Positions 12,201 through 23,200 of a stretch of DNA of 64,000 nucleotides are shown here, in pieces (the first letter of the stretch is position 1; each line of letters starts with the position of its first letter). The position numbers and the translations under genes were made by a program. The notes under the pieces were generated by a model. It was not told where the DNA came from. It made no database searches and saw only the letters and a list, made by a program, of their open reading frames with translations. Origin of the DNA: Agelaius tricolor (Eukaryota; Chordata; Aves; Passeriformes; Icteridae); assembly GCA_023055355.1 (NCBI GenBank), contig JALJCS010000039.1, positions 1,205,501-1,269,500 of the forward strand, read 5' to 3'.

Positions 12201-14245
12201 TCTCCTGCATGCTGATGTACGCTTGGAAGAGCAGACTCAGAAAGAGACTGGGGAAATACTCCAGCACGACAGGCGAGCGCCAGGCAAGATTGAAGACTCT
12301 CCACAGCGCCACGGTTGCCTGCAAGAAATATAAGAGCCAGAGACAAGGCTCAGTGGCCAAGACATGCACGTGGCAGGGCCCGAGCATGCGAGGGAGAGGC
12401 TAGGGGAGACAAGGGGGGGAAACAGCCGGCCTGGTGCCCCTGAAGCCTGCCCCTAAGGCAGGATTCAGCGCGGTCTCTGAGGCAGAAGGATGCAGCTGGC
12501 GGGAGGACAGAGAGCTGGCTGCTGGAGTGCTGGCCTAGGGGCTGGCAAAGGCCAGCTCCAGAAACTCACAGCCAGGGCAAAGACTCCTGCGTCATCCCCA
12601 TCGGAGGTGGACACGCTGCTCACTGGCCAGGCGCTCAGCACATCGAGGAGTAGCTGCAGCGCCGGCTCCGCAGTCCTGCTCGAGGACATGATGGTTGCCC
12701 ACATGGTGGCGGCAGCTCTGTGGGGTCAGAGCTCTGTGTCAGGGCTGTCTCGGCCACAGCGCCGTGGCCTGGGCAGCTGCAGGGGCCCGCGCTGGCCCTG
12801 AGCCCTGCCTCTGCCCACTGCCCCTGGCCGGCAGCGGCCAGCCAGCCCACGTGGGTACAGGGGCCCCGAGGGGCAGGGAGGGAGCATGGCACCAGGCTCA
12901 GGAGCTGCCATGGCCGCACTGGAAAACAGAGGAGCCAGAGGATCCTGCAACTCCCTGCCTGTCTGGCAGTCAGCAGGGACAGGCTCTACAGGGTGACGGG
13001 CCGGTGAAGCCCAAGCCCTCAAGGCACGTGGGGCTGCCCCACCTGTCACACGATGGGGCCCAGCGCAAGAGAGTGATCAGCACGTCACTGGGGTATTCCT
13101 CGGTCAGCTCCAGAAGGGCCTTGTCCAGCCTGTGCCCAGCAGCCTCATTGGCCGTGAGCCACTGGTGGATGGACCTCACCATGGCGGGCACCTGCAGAAG
13201 GCACAGGCAGACTCGCAGAGGTGCCAGAGCAGCAACTTCCCCTGAGAAGTGCTTCCCTTCCAAACGCATCGGGCCGGGCCTCAAAGGCCGAGGGAGGCCA
13301 GCAGAACCGGCTCGAGGCGCTGCACCACTGCTGGGGCCAATGAGCCCTTGCCCCAGGCTGCTTACTCGCACTGGATTGGAGACACCCTTCTCCACAAGCA
13401 AATCCAGCATGGCAGCACCGGTCTCGGCATCGAGGAACGGAAGGTTCTCCAAGATGCCCGTGCCCGCACCGGCGGTCTCTTCCTGCCAAAGGCACGTGAT
13501 GAATTCACAGAGGGTCCGCAGGAGAAGGGCAGCAAGGGAGGGAGAATCCATGGAGCGCTCCAAGCCTGCTGCTTGGCTGAGCAGTGCCAGCAGGCCCAGC
13601 CCAGGTGGGGATGGCTGCAGGTACCTGCGCCGTTCTGCCGAAGCGGCCACGGGCGGCTTCCTGTTCCTCTGTCGGGTCCTTGGCTGCATCTGGCAAAGAG
13701 CAAGTGCAGCCAGAGCTGAGGGGCTGCGGGAGAGGCCAGAGAACACAGCCCAGCCCTGCACCGCCCAGGCAGGGAGAGCCTCAGGATGCCCCGGGGGATG
13801 GAGCACGGCTGCCAGGTGCTCCAGCCCAGCTTCTGTCCTATCCATGGACAGGACAGGACAGGAATGGGATGGGATGGGATGGGATGGGATGGGATGGGAT
13901 GGGATGGGATGGGATGGCATGGCATGGCATGGCATGGCATGGGATGGCATGGCATGGCATGGCATGGCATGGCATGGCATGGCATGGGATGGCATGGCAT
14001 GGCATGGCATGGCATGGCATGGCATGGCATGGCATGGCATGGCATGGCATGGCATGGCATGGCATGGCATGGCATGGGGCCAGGCCGGCTGCAGGCACCG
14101 GCCCTGCGGCCCGGCTCTGCCACTCACCGTCCTGCAGCGGCTGCAACTGCTCCGGCTCTGCAGGCTGCTGCGCTGGGGCAGCTGCAGGGCCTTTGCTTTT
14201 CTTGCCCCGCAGCCCCTTGAACAGGCTGAGCACTCTGCCTGCCAT
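9210..14245 (-). CDS. MROH-like (maestro heat-like repeat) gene, copy 1, 15 exons
   Basis: Exons on the plus-strand scale, in transcript order: 14128-14245, 13625-13689, 13366-13515, 13043-13191, 12570-12717, 12131-12318, 11895-12032, 11518-11632, 11215-11343, 10827-11003, 10564-10719, 10307-10408, 10019-10121, 9670-9726, 9210-9379. Donors are all GT. Acceptors are AG except exon 3, which has GG at 13516-13517. The joined exons are 1965 nt, divisible by three, giving about 654 residues with no internal stop. An AG 42 nt upstream of exon 3 would add 14 in-frame residues and could rescue splicing. The start is the ATG at 14245; one upstream in-frame TTG is less likely. The protein is helical and leucine-rich, as in HEAT repeats. 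A late block LREAAVRFMG and the basic C-terminus resemble the end of MROH proteins, though most family members are much longer. Function of this family is largely unknown. The paralogue number cannot be assigned. Confidence 0.7.
13858..14077 (+). repeat. Pentanucleotide array (GGGAT)n/(GGCAT)n in MROH copy 1 intron 1
   Basis: About ten GGGAT units are followed by about thirty GGCAT units with occasional GGGAT interruptions. The array lies in intron 1 of MROH copy 1. The matching intron of copy 2 has the same two unit types at 25207-25331, so the array predates the duplication. Long open frames across it (repeats of a five-residue pattern) are an artefact of the unit length. Confidence 0.95.
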
Positions 14246-14499
14246 CCCGCTCTCTGACCTCGAGGGCACTTTCAAATGCCTCGGCCAAGGCCAGAGTCAG
14301 CGAATGCTGCAGTTGTGCCTTGCGGGCACCTGCAACAGAGGAGCCTCAGGAAGGCTACAGGACAGCAAGTCCTGCACTCGAGGTCTCCTGTCACAATGAC
14401 AGGAGACTCCTGGTGAACGATGGAGGTCACCAAGTCTCACGGCCTGGCCACGAGGGCACCGGCCGCAGGGATGGGAGATGACTCGGAAAAGCTCCGAGT

Positions 14500-14830
14500 C
14501 ACGGAATCGCGAGGTCTGGCTGTGAGGCCAGCCACAGGAGGAACGCCTCGGAAGAGCTCCGGGTCAGCAACCAACGAGCCGGCTGTGTGGGGACACCTCA
14601 CAGCACCGCTCTGTCACCTCCTGTCCCGTTGCGTGCACCGAGCACTGTGGCGTGGCTGCGCCGTGCCAGCCCCTATGTCAGCGTGTGTCACAAAGGGCTG
14701 CTCAGACACGCTGTCCCTTTTGGTTCCACGGTCACCCCGCTGCACCGTGTCACAAAGGGACATGCTGCCACGTGCCCCAGGGCCACCCCCTCCCCACCCT
14801 AGGTGCCCCCGCTTGGAAGGAATCCATTGC
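14500..14830 (-). other. 5' flank of MROH copy 1, shared with copy 2
   Basis: Read on the minus strand this matches 24580-24900 on the plus strand (shared pieces: ttagacac, attccttcca, cctttgtgacac, gagctcttcc/gagcttttcc). It lies 250-600 bp upstream of the MROH start codon and probably contains the promoter, but no TATA box is evident. Another part of the flank, 14440-14560, has a short direct repeat around agctccgagtca / agctccgggtca. Confidence 0.5.
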
Positions 14831-15519
14831 CCCGAGTGTCTAACACAGCCCTGGACACACCACGACCCGCCAAGTGCTCGGGGAAGGACTCTCCACGGTG
14901 CCCACACAGCCCAGCTCGGTGCCGGCCCTGGAGCACAGCAGCTTCCAGCAAGCAAGAGGCAAACGCCTCTTGCCAAGAGTTCAAACACAGCAGATAGGGA
15001 AGATGGCATCAATGTGTGCATAAAGGCCTTTGAATTCACAGCTCTCTGAGAGGCATTTGGGGCTCTCGGCTGGACAGAGATCATCCCTCTCTTTCCCGTG
15101 CTGAAAGGGGCGGGACACACCCTGCCGCCACTGGTGCTTGGCTTGGTCTCTGCAGACCCAGGCAGATGCCAAAGCTGCTCCTCACAGCCTTCTCCCTTCC
15201 CACGTCCCTCTGCCAAGTGCAAGGGGCCTCAAGGACGAAAGGGGGGCACGGAGCCAAAGGGAGACAGCCTGCACCTACCTCACTGGGGGCTCCTGGGGAA
15301 GCACTTTGCTTGAGAAGCAAGCCCCTCTCTTCCAAAGGCATTTCCCCAAATGTCTCCATTTCCCCAAATATGTGCATTTCCCGGCCAACACCAACACACA
15401 CTTAGGAAACCCTGGCAAGGCTGAATTACTTCTGCACCTTGTAGCACAGGCACTGCACAGATCGAGCTCACCTTCCTTCTCCCGAGTCTGTTTCCTCGTG
15501 TCCCTTGTGGCACGCAGCC
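14831..15519. other. Intergenic stretch, no gene
   Basis: No gene is visible. A short direct repeat built on atttccccaaat occurs three times at about 15340-15382. Otherwise the stretch looks like unique non-coding sequence between the MROH 5' flank and repeat LR1. Confidence 0.4.
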
Positions 15520-15988
15520 CCAGGCCCCCTAGAAACAATAGGTGTCCGCTGCCCATTCAAGTGCCTGAACTCCTGCCTGCGCTCACGGCAGCAAAACCAG
15601 GCTGTTCCCAGCCAGGGAGTGGAGCCCTGTTCCCGCAGGAGGCTCTCGTGAGCCCCTTCCCCACTGTGCATGCAGCACTTCTGCCTGCCTGCCCAGAACG
15701 CTCTTGGCACAGCAGAGCACAAGCTGGCCGGCTCTGGGCTCAGCACAGCCCAGACACAGGTGCAGGAAGACACAGCGGCTGTTTTGCAGCCGTGCCCCAG
15801 AGGGATGGGAAGGGGCCCCTGCCTCTGGTCTCACTTGGTTGGGTTTCTGACTGGGTCTGAGGCAGGAGCTGCCTGATTCCCCGCTTCTGGGGAGAGCAGA
15901 GCCGCCGGAAGCGCGCCCAGCGTGCAGGCACTGCCTGACAGCGCTGCGGCCGCTGGGACGGTCGCGCTCCCGCGTCCCAGCAACTCCA
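15520..15988 (-). repeat. Low-copy repeat LR1, copy 2
   Basis: This is the inverted partner of 8346-8869. The minus-strand reading 15468-15773 is open across part of it and shares the pattern CRERRQE with copy 1. No family is recognised. Confidence 0.5.
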
Positions 15989-16380
15989 TGTGACTGTGGT
16001 CACAAGGGTTTTCAGGATGAAGAAGAGACGAGAATGTTGACTCCATGATCAGAAGGGTTGATTTATTATTTTATGATATATGTTACACTAAGACTATACT
16101 AAAAAGAAATAGAAAGGAAAAGGTTTCTTCAGAAGCTAGCTAAGCTAAGAATAGACAAGAATGAATAACAAAGATCTGTGTCTCAGACAGAGCAAGAGCC
16201 AGCTCTGCCATGAGTGGTCAGGAAATCCAAACATCCACAGGAGACCAATCCCAGGTCTACCTGTTGCATTCCACAGCAGCAGTAAACCACTGTTTACTTT
16301 TGGTTGATGAAACTGCAGCTTCTCACAAGGAAAAATCCTAAGAAAGGATTTTTCATGAAAGATGTCTGCGATAGGGAACA
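15989..16380 (-). mobile_element. Solo LTR, family L1, copy 1
   Basis: Homologous to 49801-50170 and 52712-53097, which lie on the opposite strand. The minus strand starts TGTTCCCTATCGCAGACATC and ends in CA. Shared landmarks are the atgaaaaatcctttc block, the polypurine-poor centre, tagctagc and the ataataaatcaa polyadenylation block. At about 390 bp this is the length of a solo LTR. Target-site duplications are not evident. Confidence 0.7.
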
Positions 16381-16576
16381 TAGGAATAAGTAACTAGAAA
16401 TATAGAGGGGGGAGGAGAACATCTAATTCAAGCAGATACGAGATTCACTTAAATCTAAGGGTTTTGTTTGCAGGACTGGATTCTTGAACCCTCCCACAAC
16501 CCGTATATCCCAGTTTTTTTTAGAAAAAGCAGCCAATCATCAATCAGATCAGCAACTCTCAAGGAATCTTACAATA

Positions 16577-16780
16577 ATGAGATCCAAGTGGCAATGGTAC
16601 CTCTATGTGATCTTATTTTCCAGATTAATCAGCAGAGGGCAGACTGATACAGAATACTACCCGTACCAGCCATTTAAGTGGGTTCTACGCCACCTTTCAG
16701 ACAAAATTGTTATCAAAGAAACTATTACATCAACCGACCCATCTTTTGAATTTAGATTAAAGGACATTTTTCCCCTCTGA
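16577..16780 (+). pseudogene. ERV B env, signal peptide and start of SU
   Basis: The ATG at 16577 opens a 67-codon stretch that begins with two charged residues and a hydrophobic run around YVILFSRLI, a plausible retroviral Env leader. It ends at a stop at 16778-16780. Env-like sequence continues in other frames up to 17360, so frameshifts as well as stops break SU. Confidence 0.6.
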
Positions 16781-17359
16781 CGGGGGTTTCCTCATTTTGG
16801 AGAACAAGCACGGCACCAAACCTATTGGTGTCCTGCTTCTAACCCAGGCAAAAGTTACTATAATTATCCTGGGTACAGGTACTGCGGATATTAGGGTTGT
16901 GAGACTATTGTAACAAGTAATAGATGGCAACCACAGCAACCTGATAAGTTCCTGCAAGTCAAGTACGCTCCCCGTGGCTGTCGCGAACCACTGTTTGATA
17001 GTAGCAAACAGATACATACGCCCCGGGATGGGAGAAAGCACACTTGCATGGGTTATACCATGACAATTCTGCAACCAACCCATAAGAGTTGGGCCACGGG
17101 AAGAGTATGGTCGGTATTTGGTCGCACCTTTCGCGATATTTGGGTGAACATACAAATTGTCCGACTTTTACCATCGATACCCTGACCAATTGGACCCAAT
17201 CCAATTCTTACAGCAGGTGGGCCCAAAAAGGGAGCCACGGCTAGTCACAACGTTACTTTTAATAATCCCTTAGAGACTTCAGCTTTTTATGATCCGTTTC
17301 TTAGTGTATTAAATGCTACCTTTTTATCACTGAATCAATCTAACCCAAACCTTAGGAAA

Positions 17360-17773
17360 TCATGCTGGCTATGTTATGATGTGAAGCCCCCCTTTTATGA
17401 AGGTATCACCCTTAATAACCCCTTTAACTACTCAACAACAGAGAATCCACACCAGTGCAGGTGGGACACTCCCCGGAGAGGAACTACCCTAAGTCAGGTC
17501 ACAGGCCAAGGCAAATGTTTCGGTAATGCAGCCTCAGCAAGGCGGATGGGCAATTTCTGCACCAAATTTATCATGCCTAAGAGTAAGAACTATAAATGGG
17601 CAATTCCGGCCACATCAGGAATGTGGGTTTGCCAGCCATCTGGGGTAAGCCCCTGTATACTCCTTCATAAATTCAATAATGCTAACGACTTTTGTATTCA
17701 AGTTTTAATCGTCCCAAAGGTCCTGTACCACAAGGAAGAGGAGATGTATCACCCCTTCGAAGAACCAGACTGA
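17360..17773 (+). pseudogene. ERV B env, SU C-terminal half with CWLC motif
   Basis: A C-W-L-C motif (17363-17374) is the SU disulfide-exchange motif typical of gammaretrovirus-like envelopes, which pairs with the CX6CC of TM. The frame stays open to a TGA at 17771-17773. That frame is the same one used by TM immediately downstream, so a single in-frame stop separates the two subunits here. Several N-glycosylation-type NxS/T sites are present (for example NYS and NDF-type neighbours). Confidence 0.75.
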
Positions 17774-18418
17774 ATCCAAAAAAGGGAGGTAATAACGGGA
17801 ATAACCATAGCAATGCTCCTCGGTTTAGGTGCTACCGGTGCAGCCACAGGTATCTCAGCCCTTGCAACTCAACAGCAAGGGCTCTCCCAACTACAGATGA
17901 CTATCGATGAGGACCTACAGAGAATAGAGAAATCAATTTCCTTCCTCGAAAAATCTCTCTCTTCACTTTCAGAAGTCACCCTGCAGAACAGACGAGGGTC
18001 AGACCTCTTGTTCATGCAGCAAGGAGGGCTATGTGCTGCTCTAAGAGAAGAGTGTTGTTTTTACGCGGACCATACCGGAGTGGTCCGAGACTCAATGGCT
18101 GAATTGAGGGAAAGGCTGGCACAAAGGAAGAGAGAAAGAGAGGCCCAACAAGGATGGTTCGAGTATTGGTTCAACCAATCCCCATGGTTAACCACCCTAC
18201 TCTCTACAATAGCAGGACCAGCAATTATGATAATTCTTGGGCTAACTTTTGGACCCTGCATATTTAATACAATACTTAAGATAGTGAAAGGAAGGTTAGA
18301 GGTAGCCCATCTCATTTTAATCAAGACCAAATATGAACCGGTAGAAAATCTAGAATTGGGAGAGGAAGCCACCTTGAGTCAACTTGCATTAAGACGATTT
18401 GATGAACAAAATAGGTAA
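17774..18418 (+). CDS. ERV B env, TM subunit, open over its full length
   Basis: The frame is open from after the TGA at 17773 to the stop at 18416-18418; the first ATG is at 17813. Order of parts: a short basic cleavage-type site (QKR) near 17780, a Gly/Ala-rich fusion peptide ([12 protein letters not shown]), a heptad-repeat helix, the conserved immunosuppressive-domain region ending before CX6CC (18032-18058), a second helical segment, a hydrophobic anchor around [19 protein letters not shown] and a cytoplasmic tail with a YEPV motif. All structural landmarks of a gammaretrovirus-type TM are intact, which is unusual beside so much decay. Expression is not implied, and the SU half is broken. 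Confidence 0.8.
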   Translation: MQKREVITGITIAMLLGLGATGAATGISALATQQQGLSQLQMTIDEDLQRIEKSISFLEKSLSSLSEVTLQNRRGSDLLFMQQGGLCAALREECCFYADHTGVVRDSMAELRERLAQRKREREAQQGWFEYWFNQSPWLTTLLSTIAGPAIMIILGLTFGPCIFNTILKIVKGRLEVAHLILIKTKYEPVENLELGEEATLSQLALRRFDEQNR

Positions 18419-18436
18419 AAGAAAAAGGGGGGAATT

Positions 18437-19017
18437 GTAATGAGTTAATGTCTTAGTTTGTTCATCAAGTCGCTAAAAAGCCTATAAGAGGGGGGAAAAG
18501 CCAATAATAAAAAAAACCCCACAAGGATAGATGTAACCAGCTAATATGTTGCAAGATGAATATAATGGGCTAATATATTGCAAAAAAAATGTCCTAAGGC
18601 TTAAACCGCAAACTGTCAGAAGCTAATATGTTGAAAGGCTAACTAAGCAAATGTGTAACTATATGTAGCTATGTGCCTATATATGGTCAAAGCTATTGTA
18701 AGACCTCGAGGAAGAGGATGCGAGCCTTCATCCAGACGACCACCAGAAGGCAGAATAAGACCCCCTAGCAACTATCGGCACAGACGCAGAGAACACTGGA
18801 GGGACACCCAACAACAACAGATAAAAAGGAGGACTGGACTGCGGAGTGGTGTGGGCCGAAGGAGGAGCAGTGACTCCCCGGCTACACCCAGGGCTCCCAG
18901 GTGGGTGCAAGCCTTTTGTTGGCTGCACTCAGTGCTGTAATTTGCCTATTATCGCTTGCACTATCAATTAATAAATTACATTTAATTTGGACTCACTTGT
19001 CGGTGGTTGGTTCCTCA
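18437..19017 (+). mobile_element. ERV B 3' LTR
   Basis: It starts TGTAATGAG directly after the polypurine tract. A block with ccttcatccagacgaccacc leads to a TATA-like gataaaaagg near 18820 and an aataaa near 18970. The same block order is in the LTR at 47528-48123 (ccttcatcccacgaccacc, ggcaataaaaggtgg, aataaattta), so both belong to one LTR family. The right end is approximate. Confidence 0.7.
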
Positions 19018-19049
19018 CTGCAACTTATAACAGTTCTGCCCCCGTTGCC

Positions 19050-19480
19050 TCCTCCCTCCTTTTTAATGTCAATCTCACTGCCTCCTTCCCTGGTTCCCTG
19101 AAAACTGCCTTGTCATCCCCTCAACCCCTCCCCTGTGTCCTGCCTGTCACTCCGCAGCCCATCCCTTCCCTCCAGAAACTTCTTCCAAGGGTGTCGAGTG
19201 ATAGGCTCAGGCACCGGGGCCCCTCCCCCGGTTTATCCCCATCGGTTCCCCTACATGTCTGTTTCCCTGCTCCCCATGCCCTCCTGGAATTCCATTGGCA
19301 GATGGGCCATCCCCTCCCCTGTTCACTCTGCCCTTTATAACACCTTGCACAGCCCAGTTCTCTGTCTCCAGTTCTCTGGATGCCCTGGGTTGCAGATCTC
19401 ATTGGAGCTCTCTAATAAAGCTGGAGTTTGCCCCCAGCTGGAGTCCCCTCTCCTTCTCCTGCCAGCGTGGCTTCGGTGTC
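19050..19480 (+). mobile_element. Probable LTR fragment (plus strand)
   Basis: A pyrimidine-rich stretch is followed by ctttataacacc near 19332 (TATA-like) and ctctaataaagctgg near 19410 (polyadenylation signal) with about 75 bp between them, the spacing of an avian LTR promoter and R region. No terminal TG is assigned. The GC-rich tail 19480-19625 may be U5 or a leader; it ends abruptly where ERV C begins. Confidence 0.45.
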
Positions 19481-19625
19481 TCGTCCGCAGCAGGCGAAAG
19501 CCTCAGCCGCTCTCGCGGCCTCCCGAGGAGCGGGAGAGTGTCCCCGCCGCTCGCTGTGCCAGGGCAAGCCGGGGACTGCGAGCGCCCCCTCGGAGGGGCA
19601 CAGCCACAGCTGCTGCTCCAGCCGG

Positions 19626-20080
19626 GCTTTCTGTGCAGATACTCGATAACCACTCAGTCCAGGAACATTCAAAAGGTTCACTGCCCGCTCAAAACATTCT
19701 TTAGTAGTGTCAGTAGCAATTAACAAATCATCTGCATGCTGTAGGAGTGTTCCTTCCCCAGGCAGTGATTGCCATAGCTCTAATTCTTCAGCCGACTGAC
19801 TCCCAAAAACTGGGAATGTTTTTGAACCCCTGAGGTAATCCTGCCCAGCTAAGTTGGTTTTTCCTGCCTGTGCTAGGTTCTCCCATTCGAAAGCAAATAT
19901 ATTTTCACTTCTGCAAGTGGCAGGCAGAAGAAAGCATCTTTCACATCTATCACTGGAAACCAAATTAAATCATCTCAAAGCTTAGCTAGTAAGGTAGTCA
20001 GGCATAAATCATTAATTGCCTGTAAATCTGGCACTAGTTTCTAAGTTCCATTAGGTTTCTTTATTGCCAATCTAGGAATA
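19626..20080 (-). pseudogene. ERV C reverse transcriptase, 3'-truncated
   Basis: The recognisable blocks are FAFEWEN and the active-site block, which reads H-A-D-D (codons at 19727-19738) followed by LLIATD; the family has YVDD. Further downstream GYRVSAQKA matches the conserved RT segment after the active site, and similarity ends immediately after it. Stops in the 19960-20080 part break the frame. Confidence 0.75.
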
Positions 20081-20232
20081 TTAAATTTGGACTCCCATTC
20101 TTCCAATAATCCTAACGTCAGGAATTTAATGATTGTTGGCTCTATTCCTTTCCTATCTTCTAATCTTAAAGGCTATTGCTTTCTGACTGCTGGCCTAACT
20201 CTTGTCTGTAGCTCCATTTTTACAGGGTCTGC

Positions 20233-20650
20233 TCATTTTGATTTTCCTGGCCTATCGGTATCCCCTACTCTTGGGTACACCTGATTCAACACTTGCTCTA
20301 AAGAGTTCTTATTGTTTGTTGGTCTTGTGTCAATTGTCTGTCCTAATGCTAAAACCAATTTGTCTTCAGGTACCTTAAATTTCATTTTTCTTTTTTTAAG
20401 CTGAACTGTCGCTTCTAAATTTTCCAGCAAATCCCTGCCTAGCGCAGATTTGGGTGAGTTTGGTAAATCAAGAAACTGATGTATTCCCATTTTCTTCTCA
20501 ATTTTACATTTAAGCAGTTTCAGGAAGAATGCATTGTTCTGGCTGGCCAGTGGCTCCTCTTGCTTGAAGACAGTTGTCACTTTTGGGTATCAATGCTTGA
20601 TTCAAGAGTGAAAATGTGTCTCCAGTATTTACTAAAAATTCAACTTCTTT
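20233..20650 (-). pseudogene. ERV C protease remnant
   Basis: The core at about 20605-20635 reads FLVNTGDTFSLL where the family has LVDTG: the catalytic Asp is Asn, a one-base change. The C-terminal part keeps HQFLDLPNSPKSALGRDLL, typical of class I ERV proteases. The core and the C-terminal part are in different frames. Confidence 0.7.
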
Positions 20651-20679
20651 CTCATTCTTCAGCTGTATTTTAACCAGTG

Positions 20680-22030
20680 GGCCTGCTAGGGTAAGATCTG
20701 CCAGTCTTGGTCATTTCTTACCATCTAGAGTGGCTACAAGAGTTTTGTGCACTGTGTCTGCTAACTCTGGGCACTGGCATTTCCAGTGTCCTTTCTTACA
20801 ATATGCACATTGATTTGGCCCCAGCTTGGCCTGTGGCTGGTTTGGACCTCCTCTGCCTCTGGTATTTTGGCCCCTGCCTCTGCTTCATCCCCGCCCACGT
20901 CCTCTCCCTGGAGCTGATCCAGAGCAGCCACTGTGGCTGCAGGGAGTTCTTTTTCTTTTTCTCTGTCTTTATTATCATACACCTTCTATGCTTTTTCATT
21001 AATGCCTTTAAGTCTCTCTTTACAGGCTCTTTCAGCTTCTGAAGTTTCTGCCTGGAATCTGGGCTAGATTGCCCAAACATCAGGGAAAGGAACTGCTGCT
21101 TTCCCATATCCGACCAGGGATCCAGGGCTGTGCGTTTCCGTGCAGCTGCTCAGAGCCTGTTCACAAAGTCAGTGGGTGACTCGTGCTGTCCCTGTGTAAC
21201 ATTATATATTACTGACCAATTTATTGCTTCTGGAATGGCATTTTTGAATTCAAATTTGACTAGTTCCTGGTATCTGGCTATCATTGCACAGCTGCCTGCA
21301 TCATTTGGGTCCCACAAAGGGTTTACAGTAGGAAACAGCTGGTCCACTGTACCTTGTCAGGCTCCACTAGCAATTTGTCCCTGCACATGGGCTCTGGCTA
21401 CCTTTATCACCAACTCTTTTGCTCGTTTTCTTAGCTCTGTCAGCATGAAATCAGTATCACCTCAGTCTGGGTCTCGATTCTTGACTATGAACTCAAATAG
21501 TTTTGCTACTTTGCTGGGGTTTTCTCTAGAAATTTTAACTTTTTCCTGCCAACTCTTCAGATCACTAGTAGAAAAGCAGAAATTCACCCACATGGCTTCT
21601 CCTTGGGGACCTACTGCTTGCCTTAAGGGGTGACTAAAGGCAGAGTTTCCTTGGTTTTATTCCTTGTGTTGGTTGTCACTGGGGTCTCTGAAATTGTCCC
21701 CTCCCCAGGATTATTCATCTCATCCTCACTGCCATTTGGGTTTCATTCAGGGTGCGGAGTGGTTGGGTGAGGGGGAGTGTACCCAAGCTGGCCTGGGGTA
21801 ACTCGGCTGTAACTCTTGGACACCTAGAACACAATCTTCCTCATGCTTTTTAGCCAATTTCAAACATCTCTGCCCTATGCTACATGCTGAACAGCATCTC
21901 TTTATTTTCTGCCTGTTACTTCTTTCCAAGGTTAGGACTAAAGGGTCCTGTGGGGCCAAATCAAAGCCACATTCTTTCTGCCACTCAGGTTTATTCTCCA
22001 AGGTAAAAAACACGTCTGCATACATCACAT
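20680..22030 (-). pseudogene. ERV C gag remnant
   Basis: The nucleocapsid zinc knuckle at about 20768-20806 reads CAYCKKGHWKCQC, a CCHC box one residue short between the second Cys and the His. Upstream, 21150-21347 carries an ESPTDFVNRL segment like the capsid C-terminal region of class I ERVs, and 21747-22028 a charged stretch followed by a proline-rich tail, as in matrix/p12. Frames change between the pieces. Confidence 0.6.
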
Positions 22031-22620
22031 GATCTCCTTTTTCTTCTTTTCATAAAAATAACATCAACTGTCACAATGTATGATAATTTAAAGTTCCATT
22101 AGGGGATCACTTTTCACCACTTTCTAACTGATACCAAGGCTACTACCATGGGGTAGAGTATTTAATCAGATTACCTTTCTTTGAAAAATTACCCTCCAGG
22201 ATTCCTCCCAAATCTTTCTCATGTGCTAAAATACATTCTAGTGGACTCTTTTTAATAACATTTTTACTTCTTGTGTTATTCATTCTTAATGCTATCTTAA
22301 TTTCCAAACTTACCAGAATGTATTACTACTACTTCTCTTTTCCTTCTCTTTATGCCCTGTATACTGCACTTAACACACACTGGGTGTCTCTGAGTCACCC
22401 ACCACCAATATTCTTTTTTATAGTCCTAACAAGCGATGAAAACAAAAGGATTACACATTCTACACAATCTACAAGGAACTGGGCTATGATTGGACATAAA
22501 ACAAGTTTCTTAAAACACTGCCTAAAGTAAAACTCAGGAGTATATACATACTCATGTAAACCTAGACGTCACAACCCTTGACTTTTGATGTAGTGTCTAA
22601 AAGCTTGAGTGACTTCTCGA
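22031..22620. other. AT-rich non-coding stretch, no gene
   Basis: Nothing coding is visible. It lies between the gag end of ERV C and a plus-strand LTR, so it may be decayed ERV leader. Composition is AT-rich compared with the MROH genes on either side. Confidence 0.35.
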
Positions 22621-22639
22621 TGTTGTTCAAAGACTTCTC

Positions 22640-23200
22640 AACCTCAGACAGGCTTGGTGCTGTGCCCATTTCCCTGGGGTGTTGCAGTTTGTGTTTATTT
22701 ATCAGTTATCTTATAATAGTTTGTTTTCATGTACCCCATGTTTTTCCCAAGTTGGTTTACCCCTAGGTTTTTCCCTCCCTCAAAGCTGTCCCTCCTGGCA
22801 TTCCCCACTCTTTGTTCCAGCTCCTTCCCTGCCTGTCAAGGTAACCCAGCTCTTTATTCCTGAACCTTCCCTGTCAGTTTTGTCTTGGACCAATCCCTGA
22901 CTGCACCACCCCTTTGGAATTCCCCTATTGCAGGAAACCCCACTGGCCCATGGCACCTACCCTCTCCTCCCATCTGTCCTAATTAGTCCCAAGCAACTGA
23001 TGTAATCCCCTCGCTCCTGCCCTGCAGATTCCTTCTTGGTCAATGGTTCGTATCCACCCCCTGAGTTGTACCCCTATAAAATCCCATGCACAGAAGTGCT
23101 GGTGGCTCTTTGCTTCTGAATCCTTCCCTTGGGATAAACCTTTGCCTGTGGAACCTCACAATGGAGGAGCCTCCTCCTTCTCTTTTGCCTGCTCCGTGCC
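22640..23200 (+). mobile_element. LTR, plus strand
   Basis: A long pyrimidine-rich U3-like stretch leads to acccctataaaatccc near 23070 (TATA box) and cttgggataaacctttgcc near 23127 (polyadenylation signal), the order of a retroviral LTR. The element is on the opposite strand to ERV C, so it is not its 5' LTR. Ends are not defined. Confidence 0.55.

Larger units (their letters stand above)
16381..18418 (+). mobile_element. ERV B: env-only class I provirus remnant
   Basis: Only env and a 3' LTR are recognisable. There is no gag or pol between the LTR at 15989-16380 (a different family and strand) and env. The polypurine tract aaaagaaaaagggggg at 18417-18432 followed by TGTAATGAG fits the env/3' LTR boundary of a class I (gammaretrovirus-like) element. 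Confidence 0.75.
19626..22030 (-). mobile_element. ERV C: gag-pro-RT remnant of a class I ERV
   Basis: On the minus strand the order from right to left is gag (matrix-like to nucleocapsid), protease and the first half of RT. RT stops abruptly at about 19626 against a GC-rich plus-strand sequence. There is no integrase or env. Protease and RT blocks resemble ERV A, so the two are probably related lineages. Confidence 0.75.

Noticed and set aside
13858..14077. CRISPR-like array
   Set aside because: Units are contiguous five-base repeats without spacers, and the genome is avian.
12695..14257. Open frames of 250-520 codons across the pentanucleotide array, on both strands
   Set aside because: The unit of five bases lacks stops in all frames, so long frames are automatic. 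The array is in an MROH intron.
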